From positions 1 to 64,000 of the forward strand of contig NZ_ML133862.1 of assembly GCF_003994255.1 (NCBI RefSeq): 64,000 nt of DNA, written 5' to 3'. The stretch is from Brachybacterium paraconglomeratum. GTDB lineage: Bacteria; Actinomycetota; Actinomycetes; Actinomycetales; Dermabacteraceae. The notes under the pieces were generated by a model. That model had not been told where the DNA came from, searched no databases, and worked only from the letters and a program-made list of their open reading frames with translations. A program made the position numbers and the translations under genes. Each line of letters starts with the position of its first letter. Within the stretch, counting starts at the first letter, position 1. Below are positions 35,396-43,168 of the stretch, piece by piece.

Positions 35396-35455
35396 AGTGG
35401 CGCTCAGCCGGCAACCGACTCCGTATACGGGGACGGATGCTGGCGGAGCGCCACT
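35396..35455. terminator. Bidirectional hairpin between convergent genes
   Basis: Two 30-base arms (35396-35425 and 35426-35455) centred on GTATAC pair with five mismatches and no loop. The element lies between the end of the APH-like kinase and the end of the truncated aldo/keto reductase, the place for a bidirectional terminator. Confidence 0.6.
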
Positions 35456-35504
35456 TCTCGCCACGGTGCCGCACCACCGGAGATGCTCACCGGTGGATCG
35501 GGCC

Positions 35505-36366
35505 TCAGCGGTTCCTGGCTCCCGCGCCGAGGGTCGACTCGCCCGGGGCGAGCGCGCCGACGACCCTGTGGGGGACGTAGGGCGCCTCGAGCGCGGCGAT
35601 CTCGTCGGCCGTGAGCTCGAGGTCGAGCGCGCCGAGCGCGCCGTCGATGTGCGAGGTCTTGGTCGCGCCGATGATCGGGGAGACGACCGGGTTCTTCGCG
35701 AGCAGCCAGGCCAGCGCCACGTGGACGCGCTCCACGCCGCGGTCTGCGGCGATCTTCGCGACCTGCTCGACGATGGCGCGGTCGGTGTCCTCGGTGGAGT
35801 CGTACTTCGACTTCGCCGTCTGGTCGGTGCGGGCCCGCTCGGTGTCCGCGTCCCAGTCGCGGGTGAGGCGGCCGGCGGCGAGCGGGCTGTACGGGGTGGA
35901 GGCGACGCCGAGCTCGCGCAGCAGCGGCATCATCTCCCGCTCCTCCTCGCGGTAGAGGAGGTTGTAGTGGTTCTGCATCGAGACGAACTTCGTCCAGCCG
36001 TTCACCTCGGCGACGTGCTGCGCCTGCAGGAACTGCCAGGCGAACATGGCCGACGCCCCGAGGTAGCGGACCTTGCCAGAGCGGACCAGGTCATCCAGCG
36101 CCTGCATCGTCTCCTCGATCGGGACGGTGTGATCCCAGCGGTGGATGATGTACAGGTCGATGTAGTCGGTGCCGAGCCGGCGCAGGCTCGCCTCCGCCTC
36201 GGCGAGGATCGCCTTGCGGGAGAGCCCGCCGCCGTTGGGGCCCTCGTGCATCGTCCCGTGCACCTTCGTGGCCAGCACGATCTCGTCGCGGTTCGCGTAG
36301 TCGACCAGGGCCTTGCCGACGATCTCCTCGCTGCGGCCGATCGAGTACACGTTCGCGGTGTCGAAG
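35505..36366 (-). pseudogene. Truncated aldo/keto reductase copy (5' end lost)
   Basis: The encoded sequence from FDTANVYSIGRSEE to the stop is nearly identical to residues ~54-340 of the intact reductase at 37784-38806, with only about eight differences (for example KTS/RTS and VAKIAADRG/VARIAKERG). The first ~54 codons, including the start and first barrel strand, are missing. At 36366 the homology stops abruptly and runs into unrelated sequence, then an APH-like kinase fragment. A frame continues to 36566, but its N-terminus is only the antisense of that fragment, so the copy is judged non-functional. Confidence 0.85.
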
Positions 36367-36401
36367 CGGCGGGGCTGGAGATCCTGGAACTGCGCACCGT
36401 T

Positions 36402-36588
36402 CGGCTGCGGATGGAGTTCTTCGACATCGGCGCGGTCACCTGGATCCCGCGCAAGTGCCCGTGGTGGGTGCCGGGGCTCTCCGTCGACACCCACCACGCG
36501 CAGCAGCTCGAGGTCGACCGGATCATCCGCCGCGACGGCGCCTTCGTCGCCCATTCGACTAGGCACCTGCTGCAGGCCCGGCGGCGAG
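36402..36588 (+). pseudogene. C-terminal fragment of APH-like kinase
   Basis: From RLRMEFFDIGAV to RRDGAFVAHSTRHLL this matches the last ~62 residues of the kinase ending at 35341, at clearly lower identity than the reductase copies show to each other (for example WVPGLSVDTHHAQQ versus WVPGFGVDTHRAQL). The stop codon is lost, so the frame runs on to 36644. The N-terminal four fifths are absent. It is a remnant of a second kinase gene from a tandem duplication. Confidence 0.8.
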
Positions 36589-36597
36589 AAACGGGGG

Positions 36598-36627
36598 TTG
36601 ACGCGACGCAGGGAGGCTGTCTACGGT
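36598..36627 (+). promoter_or_regulatory. Promoter of the small secreted protein gene
   Basis: TTGACG (36598-36603), an 18-base spacer and TACGGT (36622-36627) make one of the best sigma-70-type promoters in the window, about 60 bases before the ATG at 36689. Confidence 0.55.
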
Positions 36628-36688
36628 CGACAGCGCATTGCTGATGAACTGCATCACACGAGAAGTGCATATCGACAAGGAGAACCCC

Positions 36689-37267
36689 ATGCCGAAGGCC
36701 GCCTCGAATTTCATCAATCGCCGCACACTCATGGCGGCTTGTCTCGTCGCTCCCGCCACCGCGCTCTCCACGGGCGTCGCATCTGCCGCACCCTCCGGAA
36801 AGAACCTCCCCGACGGCCAGTCAGTCGGCAGCGCCGTCGCCACCGCCGATGACGGCTCGAACATCTATGAGGTTCTCGACGCGCAGGGCAATCGTGTGGG
36901 CTTCACCCTGGAAGCGGCGAAGCTGGAGTCACTGAACGCCTCCGCGGCCGAGATCGACGCCGAGACCCAGGCCGCGTCACCAGAGTCCCAGGCCGCTTCG
37001 CCCGAGGCTCAGCCGGCGGGCGCCACAAACGTCGCCGCCTGCGTCGCAGCGATCGCCTGGTTCGCCGCACAGACCGTCTTCCCCACTGTACGCATCGCCA
37101 ACCTCGCCATCCGACTCGGGAAGCTCGTCAGCAAGTACGGTGCGCGCACCGTCGCGCGGATCTTCATGGGGGCACGAGGAATCGCAGGACGCACCGCAGA
37201 GCAGGAGATCAAGGAGTTCGCCCTCGCCGCGAGCGGGATCGGCGGACTGATGGCCTGCGGCATCTGA
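36689..37267 (+). CDS. Tat-exported small protein with hydrophobic two-Cys C-terminus (candidate bacteriocin precursor)
   Basis: A 192-residue secreted protein of no recognised family. The signal has a twin-arginine motif (FINRRTLMAACLVAPATA) and a likely cleavage after GVASA. A charged middle region with the small repeat AASPESQ/AASPEAQ follows. The last ~77 residues are strongly hydrophobic and cationic (NVAACVAAIAWFAAQTVFP; LGKLVSKYGARTVARIF) and bracketed by two cysteines, the second at ACGI, the C-terminal end. The layout, with export signal, pro-region and hydrophobic Cys-bearing C-terminus, recalls SdpC-type toxins and other processed bacteriocins. AAGGAG precedes ATG 36689. Sequence is AT-richer than flanks, suggesting acquisition. 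Confidence 0.7.
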   Translation: MPKAASNFINRRTLMAACLVAPATALSTGVASAAPSGKNLPDGQSVGSAVATADDGSNIYEVLDAQGNRVGFTLEAAKLESLNASAAEIDAETQAASPESQAASPEAQPAGATNVAACVAAIAWFAAQTVFPTVRIANLAIRLGKLVSKYGARTVARIFMGARGIAGRTAEQEIKEFALAASGIGGLMACGI

Positions 37268-37353
37268 CTCCCCTCGCAGCACCACCAGTGACACCCGCGG
37301 ATAGCATTGCCAGATGCTACCCAGGCAATGTCGCCCGCCGAAAGGGGGCTTTT

Positions 37354-37584
37354 ATGCACAGCGCATATGAGAAGTTTCGATGGCGTTGTATTCAAAAGAT
37401 GATCGCAGGAGGAGCAGTCGCACTTGCGGGACTCGTCCTAATGTTCACCGAGATCCGTTTCGGCGAAGCCTCGGTGCCAGGAAATCAGGTTCTCGGCATC
37501 GTTATAGCCATCGCCGGGGCGCTGTATGCGGTTTCCGCCGCCGCAGCATTGCGCCAGCGGAAGAAGCCCTCCGTCCGACGATGA
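37354..37584 (+). CDS. Small two-helix membrane protein (candidate immunity protein)
   Basis: A 76-residue protein with a basic cytoplasmic start (YEKFRWRCIQKM), helix AGGAVALAGLVLMFTEI, a short loop and helix VLGIVIAIAGALYAVSAAAA, ending in a basic tail RQRKKPSVRR. AAAGGGGG lies 5 bases before ATG 37354. It follows the Tat-exported protein by 86 bases on the same strand and shares its lower GC. Small two-helix membrane proteins beside secreted peptides commonly confer self-immunity; that role is inferred from context only. Confidence 0.65.
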   Translation: MHSAYEKFRWRCIQKMIAGGAVALAGLVLMFTEIRFGEASVPGNQVLGIVIAIAGALYAVSAAAALRQRKKPSVRR

Positions 37585-37694
37585 TCCGCAGATCACGACG
37601 TGGTCGCGGCACCTCTTTCACCAGAGGCGCGGCGGTCACGCCCTGATCCGCCTTGCCACATCGCCGTCGCTCCACGGCCACGCCCCCACCTCGT

Positions 37695-37728
37695 GCGCCG
37701 CTGCGTTCCATGACGAACACAGCGGCGC
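37695..37728. terminator. Hairpin between small membrane gene and reductase
   Basis: Arms 37695-37708 and 37715-37728 (GCGCCGCTG...) pair with one mismatch around a 6-base loop. It lies between the convergent ends of the small membrane gene and the intact reductase, so it could terminate both. Nothing else is seen in 37585-37783. Confidence 0.5.
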
Positions 37729-37783
37729 GCGAGATGTCGACGAGGTGGCGGGGCAGGCACGCGGCGGGCCGGACCGTCGGGCC

Positions 37784-38806
37784 TCAGCGAGTCCGGGCTC
37801 CCGCGCCGAGGGTGGACTCGCCCGGGGCGAGCGCGCCGACGACCCTGTGGGGGACGTAGGGCGCCTCGAGCGCGGCGATCTCGTCGGCCGTGAGCTCGAG
37901 GTCGAGCGCGCCGAGCGCGCCGTCGATGTGCGAGGTCCTGGTCGCGCCGATGATCGGGGAGATCACCGGGTTCTTCGCGAGCAGCCAGGCCAGCGCCACG
38001 TGGACGCGCTCCACGCCGCGCTCCTTCGCGATGCGGGCGACGGCCTCGACGATGGCGCGGTCGGTGTCCTCGGTGGAGTCGTACTTCGACTTCGCCGTCT
38101 GGTCGGTGCGGGCCCGCTCGGTGTCCGCGTCCCAGTCGCGGGTGAGGCGGCCGGCGGCGAGCGGGCTGTACGGGGTGGAGGCGACGCCGAGCTCGCGCAG
38201 CAGCGGCATCATCTCCCGCTCCTCCTCGCGGTAGAGGAGGTTGTAGTGGTTCTGCATCGAGACGAACTTCGTCCAGCCGTTCACCTCGGCGACGTGCTGC
38301 GCCTGCAGGAACTGCCAGGCGAACATGGCCGACGCCCCGAGGTAGCGGACCTTGCCAGAGCGGACCAGGTCATCCAGCGCCTGCATCGTCTCCTCGATCG
38401 GGACGGTGTGATCCCAGCGGTGGATGATGTACAGGTCGATGTAGTCGGTGCCGAGCCGGCGCAGGCTCGCCTCCGCCTCGGCGAGGATCGCCTTGCGGGA
38501 GAGCCCGCCGCCGTTGGGGCCCTCGTGCATCGTCCCGTGCACCTTCGTGGCCAGCACGATCTCGTCGCGGTTCGCGTAGTCGACCAGGGCCTTGCCGACG
38601 ATCTCCTCGCTGCGGCCGATCGAGTACACGTTCGCGGTGTCGAAGAAGTTGATGCCTGCGTCGAGGGCGTGCTTGATGACGGGGCGGGAGTCGTCCTCCT
38701 CCAGGACCCACTTGTGGATCCAGCGCTCGGCGCTGCCGAAACCCATCGTGCCCAGGCACAGCCGCGACACGTCCAGTCCGGTGCGGCCCAGCTTCACGTA
38801 CTCCAT
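37784..38806 (-). CDS. Aldo/keto reductase (intact copy)
   Basis: A 340-residue NADPH-dependent reductase with a TIM barrel. It begins VKLGRTGLDVSRLCLGTMGFG, has the catalytic Asp/Tyr in FFDTANVYSIG (about residues 56 and 61), Lys in VLATKVHG and His in YIIHRWDHT, and the cofactor region ISPIIGATRTSHID. Such enzymes reduce aldehydes or ketones; the substrate is not predictable. ATG 38806 is preceded by GCAGGAGGAGC. The same gene exists as a 5'-truncated copy 1.4 kb to the left, part of a tandem duplication. Confidence 0.9.
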   Translation of the reverse strand: MEYVKLGRTGLDVSRLCLGTMGFGSAERWIHKWVLEEDDSRPVIKHALDAGINFFDTANVYSIGRSEEIVGKALVDYANRDEIVLATKVHGTMHEGPNGGGLSRKAILAEAEASLRRLGTDYIDLYIIHRWDHTVPIEETMQALDDLVRSGKVRYLGASAMFAWQFLQAQHVAEVNGWTKFVSMQNHYNLLYREEEREMMPLLRELGVASTPYSPLAAGRLTRDWDADTERARTDQTAKSKYDSTEDTDRAIVEAVARIAKERGVERVHVALAWLLAKNPVISPIIGATRTSHIDGALGALDLELTADEIAALEAPYVPHRVVGALAPGESTLGAGARTR

Positions 38807-38969
38807 GCGGTGCTCCTCCTGCTGCGATGGTGCGGGCGTCGCTCGCCCGACGAGTCCATGCTGGCCCGTGACGCGCCGCGATGGGAGGACCTGTCAGAGC
38901 ACCCCTCCCGCGGCCGACGAACAACGCCCCGCTGCCCGCCCGGTCGACGAGACATACCGCAGCCGGCCC

Positions 38970-39019
38970 AGTTGTTCGACGTCCGGTACCAGAAAAGCGA
39001 TACGGGACGTCGAACCACT
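38970..39019. repeat. 50-base palindromic element, copy 1
   Basis: Left arm AGTTGTTCGACGTCCGGTAC (38970 on) and right arm ending 39019 pair over 21 positions with three mismatches around the 8-base loop AGAAAAGC. Copies 2 and 3 follow downstream. Part of the 447-base gap 38807-39253 which holds no gene. Confidence 0.75.
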
Positions 39020-39115
39020 CCGGATGCGGGCCCGGACAGCGCCGTCGCAGACGCACGGCAGAGCTCCGCTATGGCGATCCCGGAGTTCTTCGACGAAACG
39101 TGCCACGGCCTGACC

Positions 39116-39165
39116 AGTTGTTCGACGGGAGGTACCAGAAAAGCGGTACCGGAGGTCGAACAACT
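39116..39165. repeat. 50-base palindromic element, copy 2
   Basis: Same plan as copy 1: AGTTGTTCGAC start, GGTACC-AGAAAAGC-GGTACC centre and GTCGAACAACT end, 21-base arms with four mismatches. The identical loop in both copies shows they are repeats of one element. On the minus strand they follow the nuclease gene and could terminate it. Confidence 0.75.
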
Positions 39166-39186
39166 GCGCCACACCGCGTCGCAGGT

Positions 39187-39205
39187 GGTACCGGAGGTCG
39201 AACAA
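39187..39205. repeat. Half palindromic element, copy 3
   Basis: GGTACCGGAGGTCGAACAA repeats the right arm of copy 2 (39145-39163) exactly over 19 bases, without a left arm. Confidence 0.7.
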
Positions 39206-39253
39206 ATCCTCTCGACACCCCGCCGTCCGCCGCGCCGCGCTGTCAGCAGCCGG

Positions 39254-40720
39254 TCAGCTGCACTTGCGGAAGGTCTTGCCGCCGGGCATGCCGTAGCGCT
39301 TGCCGGTGTAGCCGCCGTCGTCCGAGTAGGGGATCTCCGGGCCGTAGGGCTCACAGCCGGACTTCCCGCCACCGGACTTCCCGCTGCCCGAGCTGCCGCC
39401 GCCGGACGAGTCACCGCCGGAAGCGCCGCCGCCCGAGCTGCCGCCGGAGTTCGAACCGCCAGAGCTCGAGGACCCGCCGCCGGAGCCGGACTTCCCGCCG
39501 GAGCTTCCCTGCCCGGAGCTGCCCGAGCTCCGACTGCCGGACCCCTTGCTCTGCTTGCCCTTGTCACCGGAGCTCGCGCCGCTCGAGCTCTTCTCCCCCG
39601 AGCCCGAACCGGAGCCCGATCCGTCCCTGCTGCGTCCGTCGGACCCCGATCCCGAGACGCCGGAACTGGACTTCCCATCGGACCCCGAGCCGCTGCCGCT
39701 GCCCGAGCTCGTCGCTCCGGAGCCCTCCTCGTCGGACGGCACTGCGGCCGGCGCCGCCTCCCGCTCGCGACGCTCCTGCTCCTCGCGCTCCTGGCGCTCT
39801 CGCTCCTCCCGCTCGATCCGCTCGCGCTCCTGCCGCTCCCGTTCCTCGCGCTCCTTCTGCTCGCGCAGCCGCTGCTGCTCCTCGTCCCAGTCGTCCTTGA
39901 GGACCTGCACCCGGTCTCGCCCGTCGACGGCGCGCTCGCGCACCTCGTCGGCGGCCTCCCGCTGCCCGTCGAGGAAGGGGGCGGCCAGCGGCAGGGCGAG
40001 AACCGCGTTCGGGCCGGTCGCGAGCACGTCCGCGTCGAGGGCGTCGACGAGCGCCTCCGCGTCCTCGACCAGCGTCGTCGCGTCGGCGAGCGCCTGGGCG
40101 GGGTCGCCCGTGACCGTCTGCGGGATCGCCTGGACCGCGGCGCCGAGCTGCTCGACCTGTGCGGGGACCGTGCACTCGGTCGCGGCGGAGAAGAGGCCGA
40201 GCCCCTCGGACTGCGCGGTCGCCGCGGCCTCCTCGACCTCGGGCAGGAAGCGGTCGTTGGGCTCGAAGTAGACCGGCACGCCGAGTCCCTCCGCGGCGAT
40301 CTCGGCGTTCACCAGCGAGCCCGACTCGTAGACACCCGCGAGGGTGCGGTCGTAGCGGTCCAGCCGCTCCTCGTCGTACTCGAGCTCGATCTCGGTGCCG
40401 GCCGGGAGCCGCTCGGCGAGGAAATCCGTCGCTTCGGGGCCCAGGCACTGCACAGGCAGGTCGGGGTGCTTCGTCTCGGGGGTGTCGATGTTGAGCAGGC
40501 GGATCGTGGTCTCCTCCCCGGCGACGACCGCGACCAGGGTGTCGCCGTCGATCACGCGCACCACGGTGCCCTCGCCGCTGCCGTCGTCGCAGCCGGTGAG
40601 CAGGGTCCCCGCGAGCAGGGCGCTGAGGGCGAGGCCCAGGCTCCGCGCACGCCGCGGCCGACGCCCCTCCTCTCCGACGCTCGCGATCCGACCCCGACGC
40701 GACCCGCTGAACCTGCCCAT
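39254..40720 (-). CDS. Thermonuclease-family lipoprotein with coiled-coil and Ser/Gly stalk
   Basis: A 488-residue lipoprotein. Residues ~27-45 form a signal with lipobox LLTGC. The SNase domain follows (VVRVIDGDTLVAVVAG; IRLLNIDTPETKHP; ERLDRYDRTLAGVYE), with the Asp, Arg and Glu of the active site visible, so it should cut DNA or RNA outside the membrane. Next is a ~150-residue helical region ending in a very regular Glu/Arg coiled coil (ERERQERERIEREERE), then ~120 residues of Ser/Gly repeats, and a short end domain YSDDGGYTGKRYGMPGGKTF with a Cys near each end. GTG 40726 is an alternative start with better ribosome-site spacing. Confidence 0.85.
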   Translation of the reverse strand: MGRFSGSRRGRIASVGEEGRRPRRARSLGLALSALLAGTLLTGCDDGSGEGTVVRVIDGDTLVAVVAGEETTIRLLNIDTPETKHPDLPVQCLGPEATDFLAERLPAGTEIELEYDEERLDRYDRTLAGVYESGSLVNAEIAAEGLGVPVYFEPNDRFLPEVEEAAATAQSEGLGLFSAATECTVPAQVEQLGAAVQAIPQTVTGDPAQALADATTLVEDAEALVDALDADVLATGPNAVLALPLAAPFLDGQREAADEVRERAVDGRDRVQVLKDDWDEEQQRLREQKEREERERQERERIEREERERQEREEQERREREAAPAAVPSDEEGSGATSSGSGSGSGSDGKSSSGVSGSGSDGRSRDGSGSGSGSGEKSSSGASSGDKGKQSKGSGSRSSGSSGQGSSGGKSGSGGGSSSSGGSNSGGSSGGGASGGDSSGGGSSGSGKSGGGKSGCEPYGPEIPYSDDGGYTGKRYGMPGGKTFRKCS

Positions 40721-40868
40721 GACCACCTGATTCGTTCCTCTCAAGAGCACCTGCTCGTCAATGCTTGAAGCATCTCCGACCGGTGCGACAACCGCACCTC
40801 GGGAAGACGCCCAGTCGCCGAGATCACACGGGTCGTGCCACCCTGGAGCGAGCCGCGAAGGAGGACCC

Positions 40869-41354
40869 ATGACCACCGCCCCAGACCACCCCGCCGAGCT
40901 GGGCCGCGCCCGGCAGCTCGTCGCGATGCTCTCCGCCGAGAAGCTGCGCCGCGGACTCGGACGCCTGCTCACCGGGGACGGACCGGCCGAGGACCCCTCG
41001 GTGCGCGGGCCGCTCTCGCGCCTGGACTGGCTCGGCGAGGACGGCACGGCGGACGTCCCGGCGCTGCGTCGGATCGCGGACTCGCTCGCGCTGATGCGCT
41101 CGGACCGGGCGATCCTCGAGGTGCCGCGGCTGGACGGCATCCCGATGAAGACCGAGGAGTCCCGCGAGGTCAGCGGCCGGATCGCGCGGATCGTGTTCGA
41201 GCGGGTCGGGTCGGCGCGCAGCCTCGGCGAGGCGGAGCTGAACGCCGCGATCGCGATGTTCGCGGCCGACGTGGCGCTCGTGCGGCGCGACGCCGTGGAC
41301 TCGGGCGTGCTGGAGCGTTCGGCCGACGGCGCCTGGTACCGCCTGGCCGGCTGA
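40869..41354 (+). CDS. DUF2087-domain protein
   Basis: A 161-residue cytoplasmic protein. The C-terminal ~70 residues match the DUF2087 pattern: LNAAIAMFAADVALVRRDAV followed by DSGVLERSADGAWYRLAG, a region often attached to winged-helix regulators. The N-terminal part (LVAMLSAEKLRRGLGRLL) could be a degenerate helix-turn-helix, but I cannot show DNA-contact residues. ATG 40869 has GAAGGAGG just upstream. It diverges from the nuclease lipoprotein and stands alone; function unknown. Confidence 0.7.
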   Translation: MTTAPDHPAELGRARQLVAMLSAEKLRRGLGRLLTGDGPAEDPSVRGPLSRLDWLGEDGTADVPALRRIADSLALMRSDRAILEVPRLDGIPMKTEESREVSGRIARIVFERVGSARSLGEAELNAAIAMFAADVALVRRDAVDSGVLERSADGAWYRLAG

Positions 41355-41448
41355 CCTCTCCGCCGGCTGCTCGGTCGGCCACGCAGCCGACCTGCTCAGC
41401 GCCGTCCCGGCCCGTCGGTCGGCCGGCTCGACGCCCGGCCGGCCGCGG

Positions 41449-41970
41449 CTACTTCCGGAAGGACTTGATCACGTTGGCCAGCATCGGAACCAGCATCACG
41501 AGGGCGATCCACCCGAAGCTGAAGTTGTCGCGGAAGAACTCGTTCCTGGCGAAGAACCCGAAGAAGATGACGAGGAACACGACGATCGGGATCGCCTTGA
41601 CCAGGGCCTTGCCCACCTCGACCGCCCTGTTGCGGACCTCGGGATCGGGACTGCCTCCGGACTCCCACTCCTCGTACCGGCGCTCGGCCCTCTCGCGAGC
41701 GTCGTCCCCGAACTCGCCGAAGCGCGGCCCGGAGTGCTGCGGGGCCGAGTCCGCGGAACTCGGGCCGAAGTCCTGGTCAGCGCGACGGGACGAGCTCCGC
41801 GAGTCGAAGTCCGAGGACCAGGTGCTGTCCCCGCTCGGCAGCGGCCCGGGCCTGCTCTCCGCCGCCCCGGCACCGTCCGCCCCCGTTCCCGGTCCCCCGC
41901 GGTCCTTGCCCCCGAGCCACGACGGATCCCCGCCCGGTCCGTGCTCGTCGTTCCCCCACTGATTCATCAT
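41449..41970 (-). CDS. Membrane protein with disordered acidic N-terminus
   Basis: A 173-residue protein. The first ~110 residues are Gly/Ser/Asp/Pro-rich and probably disordered (for example DPSWLGGKDRGGPGTGADG). Two C-terminal helices follow: ALVKAIPIVVFLVIFFGFFA and FGWIALVMLVPMLANVI. It starts ATG ATG AAC; TACCCT lies 6 bases before the first ATG and there is no ribosome-binding site, so the message is probably leaderless. No family is recognised. It faces the DUF2087 gene tail to tail with 94 bases between. Confidence 0.65.
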   Translation of the reverse strand: MMNQWGNDEHGPGGDPSWLGGKDRGGPGTGADGAGAAESRPGPLPSGDSTWSSDFDSRSSSRRADQDFGPSSADSAPQHSGPRFGEFGDDARERAERRYEEWESGGSPDPEVRNRAVEVGKALVKAIPIVVFLVIFFGFFARNEFFRDNFSFGWIALVMLVPMLANVIKSFRK

Positions 41971-41976
41971 GTTCAC

Positions 41977-41982
41977 AGGGTA
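41977..41982 (-). promoter_or_regulatory. -10 box of leaderless membrane-protein gene
   Basis: TACCCT on the minus strand, then GTGAAC, then ATG at 41970. GTG at 41976 within the spacer is a less likely start. Confidence 0.5.
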
Positions 41983-42056
41983 GACATTCTTCGCACGACG
42001 GTCGCCCCCGGTCCCGGACCCCGAATGCGGCACGGGGACGGCCTCACGCCCCGCGA

Positions 42057-42062
42057 TACCGT
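42057..42062 (+). promoter_or_regulatory. -10 box of leaderless ornithine cyclodeaminase-like gene
   Basis: TACCGT, then CGAGGC, then GTG at 42069. The spacing makes GTG the likely first codon of the transcript. Confidence 0.5.
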
Positions 42063-42068
42063 CGAGGC

Positions 42069-42965
42069 GTGATCCACCTCGACGATGCCCAGGTCAGCAC
42101 GCTCCTCCCCGCCCCCGCCCAGCAGGTCGCGCTCATGCGCGAGACGCTGCTCGCCCTCGCCGACGGCTCCGCCTCGGTGACGCCGAAGACTCAGGTCGTC
42201 CACGAGGAGGGCGGCTTCGCCAACGCGATGCCCGCAGCCTGGCCGGAGCGCGGACTGCTGGGCGTCAAGTGGGTGACGGTCACCCCGTCGAACCGTGCGC
42301 GGGGCCGGGAGATGATCGGCGGGCTGATGGTGCTCTCCGCGGCCGACGGCTCGACCCGCGCCACGATGGACGCCGCCGAGCTCACCGCCCAGCGCACCGC
42401 CGCAGTCACCGGCGCGAGCCTCGCACTGGACGACCGGCCGATCACCTTCGTCGGCACCGGTGTGCAGGCCCGCTCCCACGCCCGGGTGATCGAGGCGCTG
42501 GGTCGGGGCCCGCTGACCGTGTGGGGCCGCCGCCCCGAGGCCCTCCGGGAGCTCGCCGCCTGGTGCGCCGAGCACACGCCCGGCCTCGAGCTGCGCACCA
42601 CGACCGACCGGGCCGAGGCGCTCGCAGGCGCGGGGGTCGTGATCAGCGCCCTGCCGATCGGGCTGACCGACGCGACGCTGCACCCGGGTGACGTCGCCGC
42701 CGACGCGACGCTGCTGCCGATCGACTACGCCTCGGTCGCCGGCGCCGAGATCTCCCGCACCGGCACGGTCGTCGCCGACGACGTCGAGCAGTTCGAGTCG
42801 CTGAGGCCCCTCAAGCACGGCAAGGACTACCCCCGCGCGACCGGGTCGACCGGCGACCTGCTGCGGGACGGCCGGCCGAGCGGCCTGGTCGTCGCGCAGA
42901 ACCTCGGCTCCGGCCTCGGCGACGTGGTGCTCGCCGACGCCGTCGCCCGCGCCGCCGGGGCCTGA
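42069..42965 (+). CDS. Ornithine cyclodeaminase / mu-crystallin family protein
   Basis: A 298-residue NAD(P)-dependent enzyme. HLDDAQVSTLLPAPAQQVAL starts the substrate domain; TRATMDAAELTAQRTAAVTG is the conserved family block; TFVGTGVQARSHARVIEALG is the dinucleotide loop, followed by VISALPIGLTDATLHPGD and VADDVEQFESLRPLK. Members include ornithine cyclodeaminase, ketimine reductases and amino-acid dehydrogenases, so an imine or amino-acid substrate is likely. Start GTG 42069 is apparently leaderless. Confidence 0.88.
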   Translation: MIHLDDAQVSTLLPAPAQQVALMRETLLALADGSASVTPKTQVVHEEGGFANAMPAAWPERGLLGVKWVTVTPSNRARGREMIGGLMVLSAADGSTRATMDAAELTAQRTAAVTGASLALDDRPITFVGTGVQARSHARVIEALGRGPLTVWGRRPEALRELAAWCAEHTPGLELRTTTDRAEALAGAGVVISALPIGLTDATLHPGDVAADATLLPIDYASVAGAEISRTGTVVADDVEQFESLRPLKHGKDYPRATGSTGDLLRDGRPSGLVVAQNLGSGLGDVVLADAVARAAGA

Positions 42966-43044
42966 CCTCCGCACCTCCGGTCGGCACGCCCGCCTACCCC
43001 TGTGCGGCCCGGCCCGTCGGCCCAGACTCGAGCACTTCACCCAC

Positions 43045-43100
43045 CGAGACCTGATTTTGTGTCGCTATAGCCCTCGATAACGACACAGAAACACGTCTCG
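43045..43100. terminator. Bidirectional hairpin between convergent genes
   Basis: Arms 43045-43068 (CGAGACCTGATTTTGTGTCG...) and 43077-43100 pair over 24 positions with four mismatches, loop 8 bases. It is much AT-richer than its surroundings and sits between the ends of the cyclodeaminase-like gene and the NIPSNAP gene. Confidence 0.6.
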
Positions 43101-43168
43101 ATGGCCGCCCCGGGCCACCAGGACCACCCGCCCCGCCATCGGGGCGGACGAGTGGCTGGAGAAGGACC

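Noticed and set aside
31934-35464. A 1176-codon minus-strand frame
   Set aside because: It is antisense to the ABC, sensor and kinase genes, all of which have clear catalytic motifs on the plus strand.
36402-36644. A functional short gene made from the kinase fragment
   Set aside because: It lacks a start, the catalytic region and the original stop; it is best read as a remnant.
38970-39205. Palindromes as ends of an insertion sequence or a CRISPR array
   Set aside because: No transposase, target duplication or regular spacers; only two and a half copies with unequal gaps.
37526-40768. A 1080-codon plus-strand frame
   Set aside because: It crosses the reductase and nuclease genes in antisense, including the antisense of a coiled coil; no start signal or homology.
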